This document shows, piece by piece, positions 17,231 to 26,218 of a stretch of 64,000 nt of DNA. The notes under the pieces are model-generated. The model saw only the letters and a list, made by a program, of their open reading frames with translations. It was not told the DNA's origin and searched no databases. The DNA comes from CS3-C152 sp964347025 (GTDB taxonomy: Archaea; Aenigmatarchaeota; Aenigmatarchaeia; QMZP01; QMZT01): NCBI GenBank assembly GCA_964347025.1, contig CAYFWU010000001.1, positions 85,747 through 149,746 of the forward strand, written 5' to 3'. The translations under genes and the position numbers were made by a program. Positions within the stretch are counted from its first letter, which is position 1; each line of letters begins with the position of its first letter.

Positions 17231-19012
17231 CTATTCAATGTAATAGAATTCTCCCCTTTCTTTTTGTTCGGAATCCTTCTGCGAATCAGGTTTGTTTGCC
17301 CTTGGCCTTCTGGTGACAGGATCTCTGCGGAAGGTTATGCCTAGGGCTTTCAGGAAATTATTCATCCCCTTCTTCATTGAACACGGTTCATTCCCCAGAC
17401 CTTCCTTCCCACCTTCTCCCTCGAAAACCATTATTCTGTCTGCTGTGGAATCCACAACCTGTAGATCATGGTCGACAACGAAAGCGGAGATATCATTATC
17501 CTCTACATGCGACCTTATGAGTTTCGCCACCCTTAACCTCTGTTCGACGTCAAGAAATGCGGAAGGTTCATCGAGAAGAAGAACGTCATGTTTCCTTCCG
17601 AGGGAACATGAGATGAACACAGCCTGGAGTTCGCCGCCTGAAAGATTTTTCATCTTTTTGTCGAGATTCCTTTCTACGCCAAGGAGAGACAGAAGTTTTT
17701 TGAACTCACTTTCGTAAAATTTTTTACCAATCTCATTCTCTATGTAACTTCCCACCTTCATACCACCTTCCCCTCCCTCCAGGACGAGTCTCTGCGGTTT
17801 ATATGAAAGTTTCAACCCTCCCAACCCCTTTCCTTTGTCGGGCTTTAATTCACCGACCAGCATTCTTATAAAAGTTGTTTTTCCTATGCCATTGGGTCCT
17901 AGTACGCCGACTACCTCTCCTTTATGAATTTCGCCGCCCTTTGTTTTTAGTTTAAAATCATCAAAATTCTTTTCAAATTCCGGGAATTCAAAGAACCTTT
18001 CATTCTTTCCTGAAACATGGGCTCTACCTGAAAAAATTATTGGCTTGTCACGGAAGCGGACATTCTCCTCTTTGATATAACCCTCCAGGTAGGTGTTTAT
18101 CCCTATTCGAACACCGTAAGGGTTCGATACCACCCCGAAGGCAGCCGGCTTTCCGTAAAGTAGGTGAACATGATCGCTGAGATAGTCTAATATCGCTAGG
18201 TCATGTTCTACGATCATCACTTCCTTGCTCCCAGCAAGAGACCTTATCTCCCTTGCAACCATGAGCCTCTGCCTGACGTCCAGATAGCTTGAAGGTTCAT
18301 CGAAAAAATAGAAATCATTATCTTTCGATAGAACTGCGGATATTGCAAGCAACTGAAGTTCTCCCCCGGAGAGGGTTTTGACATCCTTATTCAGCATACC
18401 CTGAATACCCAGTTTCCTAACGATTTTTGAATAATCCCCGTGTCTGCTTAACAGGTTCTTGACCTTTCCCTTCCACATTTTCGGGATTAGATCTACATGC
18501 TGAGGTTTGTATCCTATTTTTAGAGTTTTCCTTGACAGATTCTCAAGGTAATCCTGGAGCTCGGTCCCTTTAAACTTGTCTATTATCACATTCCATGAGA
18601 CCTTCCTGCCCGGAAGACCCGTATTGGGTCTGAGATTCCCGGAAATTATGTTGAGTACTGTTGTTTTACCGACACCGTTAGGACCTATCAGACCCGTTAC
18701 CAGCTTCTTCTTAGGGATGGGTAGCTTGTATAAAGAGAACTGATTCTTTCCGTAACGATGTATGGGATTTTCCTCGAGCTCTTTTGGGAGATTAACGATG
18801 GATATAGCATTGAATCCGAGTTTTTCGCAGGCCTTCGAGCATATCCCACATCCAATACACAAATCCTCATTGAACACCGGATACGAATCTTCACCCTTAA
18901 CTATACACTCCTCTCCGGATCTGTTAATGGGACAGACCTTTATACATTTGTAACCGCAGCTGTCATGCCTGCATAACTCCCTGTCGTGCACAACTATCCT
19001 TTTCTTTAACAT
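17231..19012 (-). CDS. abce1: Ribosome recycling ATPase ABCE1 (RLI)
   Basis: This twin-ABC ATPase splits post-termination ribosomes together with aRF1/Pelota. The N-terminal iron-sulphur domain has the expected cysteines (LCRHDSCGYKCIKVCP and LCIGCGICSKACEK) for two 4Fe-4S clusters. The Walker A motifs are GPNGVGKT (110-117) and GPNGIGKT in the second half. ABC signatures LSGGELQ occur in both halves and Walker B/D segments are DEPSSYLD and DEPSAFLD. The start at 19012 (MLKKRIVV) agrees with the family N-terminus; an upstream in-frame start adds an unlikely 14 residues. The last ~40 residues are a nonconserved charged tail. Confidence 0.95.
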   Translation of the reverse strand: MLKKRIVVHDRELCRHDSCGYKCIKVCPINRSGEECIVKGEDSYPVFNEDLCIGCGICSKACEKLGFNAISIVNLPKELEENPIHRYGKNQFSLYKLPIPKKKLVTGLIGPNGVGKTTVLNIISGNLRPNTGLPGRKVSWNVIIDKFKGTELQDYLENLSRKTLKIGYKPQHVDLIPKMWKGKVKNLLSRHGDYSKIVRKLGIQGMLNKDVKTLSGGELQLLAISAVLSKDNDFYFFDEPSSYLDVRQRLMVAREIRSLAGSKEVMIVEHDLAILDYLSDHVHLLYGKPAAFGVVSNPYGVRIGINTYLEGYIKEENVRFRDKPIIFSGRAHVSGKNERFFEFPEFEKNFDDFKLKTKGGEIHKGEVVGVLGPNGIGKTTFIRMLVGELKPDKGKGLGGLKLSYKPQRLVLEGGEGGMKVGSYIENEIGKKFYESEFKKLLSLLGVERNLDKKMKNLSGGELQAVFISCSLGRKHDVLLLDEPSAFLDVEQRLRVAKLIRSHVEDNDISAFVVDHDLQVVDSTADRIMVFEGEGGKEGLGNEPCSMKKGMNNFLKALGITFRRDPVTRRPRANKPDSQKDSEQKERGEFYYIE

Positions 19013-19065
19013 AACCGATACCAGGTGTTTTTTAATTTTTATAGAATAGATCATAAATAATTATT

Positions 19066-19878
19066 ATGAAGATAAACTGGTCCAAACCATTGGGCGACGG
19101 AATAAAATTCGGTTTTCACCCAAAGAGATGGCTGCAGTTGCTTGTTGTCGATATAGTTTTTCTTTCCGTGATCCTTTCCGTGTTCTATTTCTCTCTTTCC
19201 GACATAGCCTACGTAATCTCAAGTATGGGAACAGAGGCAGGAAGATTTCTGGCCCTTAGTTTGCTGAGTTACATCTGGATACCCATATTAGTTTTCTTCC
19301 TGTGGTTTCTGGTCAGAATATGGATGCAGGGAGCAATAGTATACCAGTCATGGAAAACCAAGGACAAAGAGATAGGAAAGAGCTGGAGATACGCGTGTAG
19401 GAAATACCCTTCGATTCTCGTCGCGATCATTATAGTGGCTCTGATTTCAATACTCTTCTCAATAGTTCCCTATGTGGGTTGGATTTTGTCGATCATAATA
19501 TCCTGGATATTTTATTTCGCATTACAGGCGATTATAATAAGAAACACGGGTTTCTATGAGGGCCTGGATGATTCATACAAAATATTCAGGAAGAATGCGT
19601 TTGAGGTTATAATAATCTGGTTGCTCATAGTGATAGTCAACATAGTTATAGTTGCGATATTCGCTCTCCCGTTCGTGTCACTGCTGTTTGCAAATCTTTT
19701 TTACTTGGCAAAAACCACGGGCGTAGGGAGCATATTTTTAATGTTCAGGGATCAGATGGCTTTATTCGTAACCTCTGGCCTTATATTATTTATAGGCGTA
19801 TCAATTTCAACTGCATTCACGATGAAGGCACAGGTTGAATTCTACCTCCAGTTTAAGAAGAGATTCAGGATTTTCTAG
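19066..19878 (+). CDS. Multi-pass membrane protein
   Basis: A 270-residue integral membrane protein with about six TM helices (LLVVDIVFLSVILSVFYF, LLSYIWIPILVFFLWFLV, YPSILVAIIIVALISILF, VIIIWLLIVIVNIVIVAIFA, and a C-terminal pair). It resembles archaeal DUF4013-like proteins in having a cytoplasmic start with a Trp/Pro motif and a Gly-rich loop, but the family cannot be fixed by eye. It is divergent from ABCE1 and convergent, with a 4-base overlap, to the thioredoxin-like gene. Confidence 0.65.
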   Translation: MKINWSKPLGDGIKFGFHPKRWLQLLVVDIVFLSVILSVFYFSLSDIAYVISSMGTEAGRFLALSLLSYIWIPILVFFLWFLVRIWMQGAIVYQSWKTKDKEIGKSWRYACRKYPSILVAIIIVALISILFSIVPYVGWILSIIISWIFYFALQAIIIRNTGFYEGLDDSYKIFRKNAFEVIIIWLLIVIVNIVIVAIFALPFVSLLFANLFYLAKTTGVGSIFLMFRDQMALFVTSGLILFIGVSISTAFTMKAQVEFYLQFKKRFRIF

Positions 19879-20531
19879 GATCTCTTTACAAAAACGATCA
19901 CGAGGGTTATTATCAGGATGATCGCCACTACAACCAAGATTAAGAACAGAGGATCTTCCTCATAAATTCTTTGAATATCCTCCAGATTTGTAGGTATTGT
20001 TATTCCGCCTGTTTTATTCTCATCTTTAATCCCGTTTGGAGTTTCCCCACCATCTTCCTCCCCATCCTCTTCAGGAGTTTCGCTCTCGTAAAATTCCGGT
20101 TCGCCCGGAAGATCATCAGGATTCACCTGACCGGGTGGGACGTATCCACTCTCCAGGGGGCAGTTGGTGCCGTTCGCAATAATCAGGCTATAGATCTTCG
20201 GTTCGGCATTTCCGAATATGTTATACATCCCAGAGATGTAGTCATCCCTTCCGAAGAGAACAAGCGGAACCTCTGTTGGTATGTTATACGTTCTCCCATA
20301 GGCCTCGAAGATATTCTTATTCTCCTGGGAAAGGTCGATGTTGTATTTTATTGCTACGAGATTGTCTAAATATTCATTGATCAGACCACCCATGAAGCTA
20401 TCCGTCAGTTTACATTCATCCCCGCAGACATCACCTGTGAAATAAACAATACACACAACGCTTTCCTGGGCTGAAACGTTTGAGGCCGTCATCAAGGCCA
20501 CAACCAAACCCAAGATCAAGAATTTATTCAT
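19875..20531 (-). CDS. Secreted, membrane-anchored thioredoxin-like protein (CX3C)
   Basis: A 218-residue protein with a signal peptide (1-21, ending ASNVSA-Q), a thioredoxin-like domain (VCIVYFTGDVCGDECKLTD, cis-Pro region IPTEVPLVLFG), an acidic Pro/Glu-rich stalk and a C-terminal TM helix (PLFLILVVVAIILIITLVIV). The active-site pair is C36 and C40, CGDEC, i.e. CX3C rather than CXXC. The topology places the domain outside the membrane. It lies 23 bases downstream of the large vWA protein gene and may handle its cysteines. The start at 20531 was chosen because it begins the signal peptide. Confidence 0.7.
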   Translation of the reverse strand: MNKFLILGLVVALMTASNVSAQESVVCIVYFTGDVCGDECKLTDSFMGGLINEYLDNLVAIKYNIDLSQENKNIFEAYGRTYNIPTEVPLVLFGRDDYISGMYNIFGNAEPKIYSLIIANGTNCPLESGYVPPGQVNPDDLPGEPEFYESETPEEDGEEDGGETPNGIKDENKTGGITIPTNLEDIQRIYEEDPLFLILVVVAIILIITLVIVFVKRS

Positions 20532-20554
20532 ATTAATTATTTGTTTTCCCCTAC

Positions 20555-23500
20555 TTAACTCCATACCCTTACCTCCATCGTAGCGGGGCCCCACAGAGAC
20601 GGTATCCTCGATATATAATCAGACTGGAACTTAACTTCTTCTGTAACCTCCAGATCAATGGGATTGTTTGGTGAACCGTCCCCATTACCAGTGGGTCCTG
20701 TCGAGTTGTGCGTCATATCAGCGATATTCGGGTTCAGATCAACTATAAAGTTAATCCTATCCATCAATTTCATAAATGCGTTATCAATCGAGTCGTTATC
20801 CGGGTCGAATACATCGTTAGGGTCATGTCCGACTTCCACGGTCACGGAACTTTCCGGTATGTTATCTCCGTCCGCGTCGTAGTAGATCGTTGGCCTCGAA
20901 CCCTTGGCTTTTGGAAAGACATCGCTGTACTCCGATAAACCAACGCCTTTAATCCCCAATGTGTATATTACCCTGTCGTCTGGAGATCCTCCAAACCCAT
21001 CCTCCATAGGAAGGGGATAGAGACCGGTTCCTATCTTGAATGAGTTGTTACCTCCGGGCGTAAGGAGATTCGGAGGAATCTGCAGGATGTATGGATCTCC
21101 CAGTCTTTCGTAATCATCCGAATAGTTTCCCAGCCAGTAGACCCTTGTCCAGTTCTGGTTTGGCGTGTTTGACGAATTCACCCACAATCTGTCTGTCCAG
21201 TAGTAGGAAGAATATGATGTTATTTTCGAGTCCAGAACTTTCGTCACGACCTCGGTGTTGCTGGGAATGATAAACCATCCCTCCTTTGTAGCTGTGATGT
21301 TATCAGTTATCATGGCTTCGCCAGTAGATTCCCTGAACCTTGGGGATTCAAATTTGAGCGTGATCTCTCCGTATTCCATGCTTCTTGCAATAGGGGTGTA
21401 GTTGAACGAAATGAAGGAATCCGTATAGAGAATGTTATCAAGAGAAACATTTCCGCTCACATTGAATATCTGTGCTTGGTATGTCGCGTTCGCTATATCA
21501 TCCGCTATATCCTTGTATATTTCCTTCAGTTCCTCTGCATTGGAACTCTTATAAAACCTGTCGCAACCCGGAATCCAATCATTGGCAGAGCAATTCCAGC
21601 ATGCAATCCTTTCGAGCGTTTCGTTATCAGCGCCAACACCGAAGGCAACCACGTATATCTCCATTCCGTAGTTATCCCTTGTTTCACACGTTCTATCAAC
21701 AGCGTCTTTACTGGCATTCAATCCAGGAGGCCTGTTTGCGAATCCATCGCTCATCACCAGTATCGCCTCGTGCCTGTCCTTCGTGATGTTAAGTTCCAGA
21801 TCGAACTTTGCGCTGTCAGCATCGTTGTTCCTGAGTTTCACCGCTATCACGTTGTCGCCGTTCCTGAAATAGGATTTGTCCACGTATATCTTCTTTCTCG
21901 AAACCTTTACGTCATCTACGTAAAACCTTTCATTGTTGCCGTTATCGAACCACCCTGATTGCATTTCTGCCCCGAACCTTATGGTGAAGTTCTCGATCAT
22001 GTTATAACCGGAAAGATCTATCTCGTCCTTTATGTAACCTCCGTATACATAACTTCGGTTTCTGCTCCTCAGTTCATGCCAGCTCCCATCCCATATCCAG
22101 ACATCTGAGTAATCCCCGTTTTCAAGCTCTTCCGCCATCGTCCACCAGTACGAAAGCGTGAGGTTTGATTGACCCGAAAGGTTGACGTAGGTCTCTGCAT
22201 ATCCGTAATCGTCCATATCCCTGAATACCAAAACATCTGTCCCGCTGTGGGAAGGATAGCCGGAATAATCTGCCATCAGAAATATTTCTTTATCACCCGA
22301 AGGCGTTCCGTCAACAATCCAGTAACCTGGGGAAACATTTATCTCGTCGTAGTAAAGCCTGTTATCTCCACTGGCATAATAGCTCTCGAAATCATCATAG
22401 AAAATCGTCCCGCCCCTGTTCCAGTATTCTGCTCTGTGTTCCTCTGTATCATTGTCTACAAGATTTCCGTTAAGGTAGACCTCTGCATTGTCATCCGAGA
22501 GAACGTAAACTTCACCAAATCTTATCTCATCCACATCACTTACATTGAAATGTTTCCTGAAGTAATAATCTCCGTTGTTATCCCCTATGTCTGTATCCAC
22601 ATTGGGGGTATAGGAGGTACTCTCGAAGCCTAGTATCGCCTGATCCTCAGTCCAGCCGGAGTCCGTGTAGTTATGTTCCTTCCAGGAAGTTCCGTTTGCA
22701 TCATCCGGAGGTTCACTGGACGGATAGCTTGTGTTGTAGAGCCAAGAAGATTTCGATTGAATCATTGTTTCCACGATCCTCGATTCAATTATCATATCCC
22801 TTGCAACCAGTATACCACACGATATACACGTCCACCCACCTTCGGTGTAACCATCTATATGTGAGATGAGGGAAGCGCTATCGTTGCTGAGCTGGTGGAC
22901 TTCATCAACAACGGTCTCGTAGCTTACCAGACCTGCCCTGTTTCCGGTATAGTTAAGGATGGCATTTATGAATTCCTTATCAACATCCTTCGCAACATCT
23001 ATTCTCCTGTTCTGGCAGCCGCTCGCACCATTACAGTCAGCGTGTAAGCATTCACTGGTGTACACATCGCACGTGTCCATGCTTCCGGAAATATCGGTCA
23101 TAAGGACAGAATCGCTTGCTGCCTCACCACTAATGAATGTGAATGTCTCTGTCCCAAACCTTATAGGAACTGTTGCATTGCTCAAATTTCCTATTAAATT
23201 TCCTTTCCCGCCGAATATTTCCGAGAGGTTGTAGTCAGGGATATCTATGATCTGTTCGCCTGTTTCATTGCTGGTGAAAATTTCCTCTGACCCGATTATG
23301 AAATACAACGGGATGCTCACGTTGTTCAGGGTCAGGTTGTGGTAGTAATGCAGGTGAACGCTTATGTTCTTCAGCGTGCCCGGCACGTAGAAGGAGGAAT
23401 ACATGTTGATCAAACCCCTTATACCAGGAAACCAGTATCTTCCAATGGTCGTATTCCCGGCGTAGATGTAATCATCCCCTGTCAGTTCCAATGTTCTGTA

Positions 23501-24334
23501 CATTACCTTAAGATACCCCCCGCCGATGTAATTGTTTAACATTTCTGTAAAGTTTATTGAAATCGTGTTGTTTCCCCCTCCGAAATAAGAACAATATGAA
23601 GGATTCACGGTTTCAGAACATATGGTCCAGCTGTCAGCTGAAAAATTCTCTGCAGTCTTATTATAGAAGCCTGCATTTTGTCCGTTTATGTATAACGTGA
23701 AGTTAGTGCCAACATTTAGTTCGAGGTAGACATTCGTTACGTTTGCATCGTCAGGAAGTGTTACGAGTCTCGTTATGTTTCCATCACCAATGTACCCCCC
23801 GAAGTATACGAAGGAAGATCCTGTTTTTCTCACCCTAGTCATATATACTTTCGCTATGTATCCATTCACAGGCCTGTCCTTCTCGTAGCCGGAAACTATC
23901 GTAGTTAACCGTGTAAGGTAATCAGGACTGGCGGAACCATTCTGATATATGCTTTCACCGTCCATCATGATCTCGAAGCCGTAAGCCGTATTATTTAGAA
24001 GTGCATTCACAATGTCTTTCGTCAGGTTTTCTGCATAGGATTTGTTCCCAGAGGCCCAGAAAGATCCTATCACATCGAGTACAGTTCGATTCATATCGTC
24101 CTGGCCCAGAACCCCCCGACTCAGATAATCCTGTACCGTGGGCAGGAAAGAAACAGCCTCCATCCTTGTCTGTTCAAAGAGGTTTACAACATCCTTTCCA
24201 GTGTAATAGTATCTCTGGTATCTGATATCAGGAGAGGTATACGTATAGGATAGTCCCACCAGGAACAATGAAATCATAACAAGTAGTGATATTGCTATTA
24301 CTGCGTCCAGAGAGAGAAGAAATCCCTTTTTCAT
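20555..24334 (-). CDS. Very large secreted vWA protein with nested domains and prepilin-like N-terminus
   Basis: A 1259-residue surface protein. It starts MKKGFLLSLDAVIAISLL with a hydrophobic helix, like a class III prepilin/pseudopilin signal. A region with N-glycosylation sequons follows (about 50-400). The vWA domain begins near 408 with MIDAS residues DISGS (D414), T502 in GGWTCIS, and D863 in VMSDG; the long gap is due to an inserted block (about 520-850) containing a galactose-binding-like domain, itself interrupted by a MAM/jelly-roll-like domain. C-terminal beta domains follow, with Asp-rich calcium-type sequence (DADGDNIPES). No C-terminal anchor. It is probably an adhesin or pilus-tip protein. 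The start at 24334 was chosen because it is the prepilin-like one. Confidence 0.78.
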   Translation of the reverse strand: MKKGFLLSLDAVIAISLLVMISLFLVGLSYTYTSPDIRYQRYYYTGKDVVNLFEQTRMEAVSFLPTVQDYLSRGVLGQDDMNRTVLDVIGSFWASGNKSYAENLTKDIVNALLNNTAYGFEIMMDGESIYQNGSASPDYLTRLTTIVSGYEKDRPVNGYIAKVYMTRVRKTGSSFVYFGGYIGDGNITRLVTLPDDANVTNVYLELNVGTNFTLYINGQNAGFYNKTAENFSADSWTICSETVNPSYCSYFGGGNNTISINFTEMLNNYIGGGYLKVMYRTLELTGDDYIYAGNTTIGRYWFPGIRGLINMYSSFYVPGTLKNISVHLHYYHNLTLNNVSIPLYFIIGSEEIFTSNETGEQIIDIPDYNLSEIFGGKGNLIGNLSNATVPIRFGTETFTFISGEAASDSVLMTDISGSMDTCDVYTSECLHADCNGASGCQNRRIDVAKDVDKEFINAILNYTGNRAGLVSYETVVDEVHQLSNDSASLISHIDGYTEGGWTCISCGILVARDMIIESRIVETMIQSKSSWLYNTSYPSSEPPDDANGTSWKEHNYTDSGWTEDQAILGFESTSYTPNVDTDIGDNNGDYYFRKHFNVSDVDEIRFGEVYVLSDDNAEVYLNGNLVDNDTEEHRAEYWNRGGTIFYDDFESYYASGDNRLYYDEINVSPGYWIVDGTPSGDKEIFLMADYSGYPSHSGTDVLVFRDMDDYGYAETYVNLSGQSNLTLSYWWTMAEELENGDYSDVWIWDGSWHELRSRNRSYVYGGYIKDEIDLSGYNMIENFTIRFGAEMQSGWFDNGNNERFYVDDVKVSRKKIYVDKSYFRNGDNVIAVKLRNNDADSAKFDLELNITKDRHEAILVMSDGFANRPPGLNASKDAVDRTCETRDNYGMEIYVVAFGVGADNETLERIACWNCSANDWIPGCDRFYKSSNAEELKEIYKDIADDIANATYQAQIFNVSGNVSLDNILYTDSFISFNYTPIARSMEYGEITLKFESPRFRESTGEAMITDNITATKEGWFIIPSNTEVVTKVLDSKITSYSSYYWTDRLWVNSSNTPNQNWTRVYWLGNYSDDYERLGDPYILQIPPNLLTPGGNNSFKIGTGLYPLPMEDGFGGSPDDRVIYTLGIKGVGLSEYSDVFPKAKGSRPTIYYDADGDNIPESSVTVEVGHDPNDVFDPDNDSIDNAFMKLMDRINFIVDLNPNIADMTHNSTGPTGNGDGSPNNPIDLEVTEEVKFQSDYISRIPSLWGPATMEVRVWS

Positions 24335-24336
24335 GT

Positions 24337-24352
24337 ATTTATATTTAAAAAC
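24337..24352. promoter_or_regulatory. AT-rich promoter between vWA operon and ESCRT-like operon
   Basis: The block atttatatttaaaaac lies in the 58-base gap between the divergent starts at 24334 and 24393. For the + strand it sits ~41-56 bases upstream of the ATG, compatible with a TATA box and a short leader carrying ggga-gg. The minus strand gene may use a second AT-rich box near 24357-24366. Confidence 0.45.
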
Positions 24353-24392
24353 AGTCAAAATAAATATCAAACAAACGATAAGGGAGGATTGT

Positions 24393-25013
24393 ATGGATTT
24401 CAAGAGATTCATAATGTCCAAATTCGGAAAGGACATATTTTCGATAAAAGAGGATGACATAGTTAAGGAAAGGGTAAAGGTTGAGAAGGAAATCGAAAAA
24501 ATCTCGGATGATCTGAAGAGTATTCAGGAGAAAATCCAAAAACTTATGCTCGAGGCGAAGGGACAGCCAAACACCCTGAAAATGCTCAATGTACAGAAGA
24601 TCAAGGCCCTAAGACTGGAGACAAGAACGAAGCAGATGGAGGCCTCTCATTACCTCGCTCAATTACAGTTACTTCTCCTTGTTGAGGCCATGAAAGAACG
24701 TGAGAAAGAAGAGAAAATCTCTAAAATAACAGAAGACATACTCAATTCCGATATAGACAAGCTAAACAAGGTTCTCATGGACACCGACGTTAAGGAAGCG
24801 TTGAAGGAAGGCAGACTCGATCTCGTAAAGGAGAAGCTGGAAAGGGTATTCGGAAGGGAAGAGATGCTCGTGGATGAGGAATCCCAGGAACTTATCCGGG
24901 CGATCAACGATCTGGAGAAGGTGGACGAAGAAACAGCCTTGAAGATGGCGGGAGAGAAGGCCAAGGAACTTTCCGAAGAATCTGTCAAAAAGGAAGAGAA
25001 GGAAGAGGAATAG
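24393..25013 (+). CDS. Candidate ESCRT-III-like (CdvB/Snf7-type) coiled-coil protein
   Basis: A 206-residue, almost wholly helical, highly charged protein. Residues ~20-60 and ~60-110 form a long basic helical hairpin (KEIEKISDDLKSIQEKIQKL, then KIKALRLETRTKQMEASHYL and LAQLQLLLLVEAMK), followed by shorter helices and an acidic C-terminal tail. This is the layout of ESCRT-III proteins, and the next gene encodes a MIT-AAA ATPase of the Vps4/CdvC type, the natural partner. Primary sequence similarity by eye is weak, so a generic coiled coil is the alternative. Start fixed by the gggagg Shine-Dalgarno at 24382-24387. Confidence 0.55.
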   Translation: MDFKRFIMSKFGKDIFSIKEDDIVKERVKVEKEIEKISDDLKSIQEKIQKLMLEAKGQPNTLKMLNVQKIKALRLETRTKQMEASHYLAQLQLLLLVEAMKEREKEEKISKITEDILNSDIDKLNKVLMDTDVKEALKEGRLDLVKEKLERVFGREEMLVDEESQELIRAINDLEKVDEETALKMAGEKAKELSEESVKKEEKEEE

Positions 25014-25083
25014 AGTCGTTTTAACCCTCTTTTTACTGTTTTTTAAACCTTAACTTTATTTAAAATAATATAGAGTGGTAACT

Positions 25084-26208
25084 ATGGGCGAACTAAGGAA
25101 TAATTTACTCAGGCAGCAACTTCAGCGAGAAATCGATACCGCTAAGGAGTTGGAGTCCAGGGGCAAATCAAAGCAGGCTGTTGTTCACTACCAGAGAGCC
25201 GCTTCAATATACAGGAAATTGGCTTACGTGGCTCCCAGGGAAAATGCAGAATCCTTTTTCAGTTCTGCTTCCCAGTACGAGACAATGGGCAATACCATAA
25301 AATCGACCACACCCCGGACACGCGCAGATTCCCCAGAAGCGATAGAAAGTATGGTGATATCAGAGAAGCCTACAATCAAATGGGAAGAGATAGGAGGTTT
25401 GACCGAGGCCAAAAAAACACTTAAGGAGGCGATAATCCTCCCTTTCATAGGCAACAAGCCAGCCTTCGTTGAATCCCCGAGAACAATCCTGCTGTACGGC
25501 CCTCCTGGAACAGGTAAGACCTTGCTTGCGAAGGCAGCCAGCAACACCTTGAATGCGACATTCTTTGAGGCGAGGACTTCTTCTCTCCTTTCCAAATACT
25601 TTGGAGAGTCCTCAAAGATAATAAGCATGCTCTTCGAGAAAGCCAGAGAAAGTCAGCCCTCCCTGATCTTCATGGACGAGTTCGACTCAATAATGATAAG
25701 CAGGGATTCTGGTCTGCAGGAATCCACAAGGCGAGTGGTAGGTGAGATCCTCACCGAAATAGAGGGGTTCAACACGAGATCCGAGGACAAGATACTTCTC
25801 ATAGCAGCGACCAACAAGCCCTGGGACCTGGACGATGCAATGATTTCGAGATTCCAAAGAAAGGTCTATGTCCCACTTCCAGACAAGAGTTCCAGGAAAA
25901 GAATTTTCGAAATACACCTGAAGGGCTGTGTTCTTCACGGAATGACCCACGGGAAGCTCGCTGAAATGAGCAAAGGTTACTCGGGAAGGGATATTGCTAA
26001 CGTATGCCGCGAGGCGATAATGTTCATGGTAAGAGAGCAGAACCCAAAACTCCAGGAGCTTACCCCTGCACAGATAGAGAATTACGCAATGAACTACAGG
26101 TCTCTCACCAAGGAGGATTTCGACCACTCCTTTGGCAAAATTAAGTCTTCTGTAAATATTGAAACAATAAAGAAATACGAAAAATGGGGAGAGGAACTGG
26201 GAATGTAA
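25084..26208 (+). CDS. MIT-domain AAA ATPase of the Vps4/CdvC family
   Basis: A 374-residue ATPase. The N-terminal MIT-like three-helix domain (about 4-72: AKELESRGKSKQAVVHYQRA) is followed by a linker and a meiotic-clade AAA module: Walker A GPPGTGKT (139-146), pore loop SKYFGESS, Walker B LIFMDEFD (194-201), sensor 1 AATNKPWDLDD and a single finger Arg (ISRF, R256). The C-terminal helix NIETIKKYEKWGEELG is typical of Vps4/CdvC and folds back on the AAA domain. Vps4 disassembles ESCRT-III filaments in division and vesicle formation. The start at 25084 was preferred to the GTG at 25075 because of the gagtggt ribosome binding site. Confidence 0.85.
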   Translation: MGELRNNLLRQQLQREIDTAKELESRGKSKQAVVHYQRAASIYRKLAYVAPRENAESFFSSASQYETMGNTIKSTTPRTRADSPEAIESMVISEKPTIKWEEIGGLTEAKKTLKEAIILPFIGNKPAFVESPRTILLYGPPGTGKTLLAKAASNTLNATFFEARTSSLLSKYFGESSKIISMLFEKARESQPSLIFMDEFDSIMISRDSGLQESTRRVVGEILTEIEGFNTRSEDKILLIAATNKPWDLDDAMISRFQRKVYVPLPDKSSRKRIFEIHLKGCVLHGMTHGKLAEMSKGYSGRDIANVCREAIMFMVREQNPKLQELTPAQIENYAMNYRSLTKEDFDHSFGKIKSSVNIETIKKYEKWGEELGM

Positions 26209-26218
26209 ATTTTGTGGT

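Noticed and set aside
17292..17717. 141-codon + strand open frame opposite ABCE1
   Set aside because: It is Ser/Phe/Arg rich, the mirror of a conserved ABC ATPase, and has no ribosome binding site or similarity.
24335..24460. 42-codon upstream extension of the large vWA protein
   Set aside because: It overlaps the start region of the divergent ESCRT-like gene; the prepilin-like MKKGF start at 24334 fits export.
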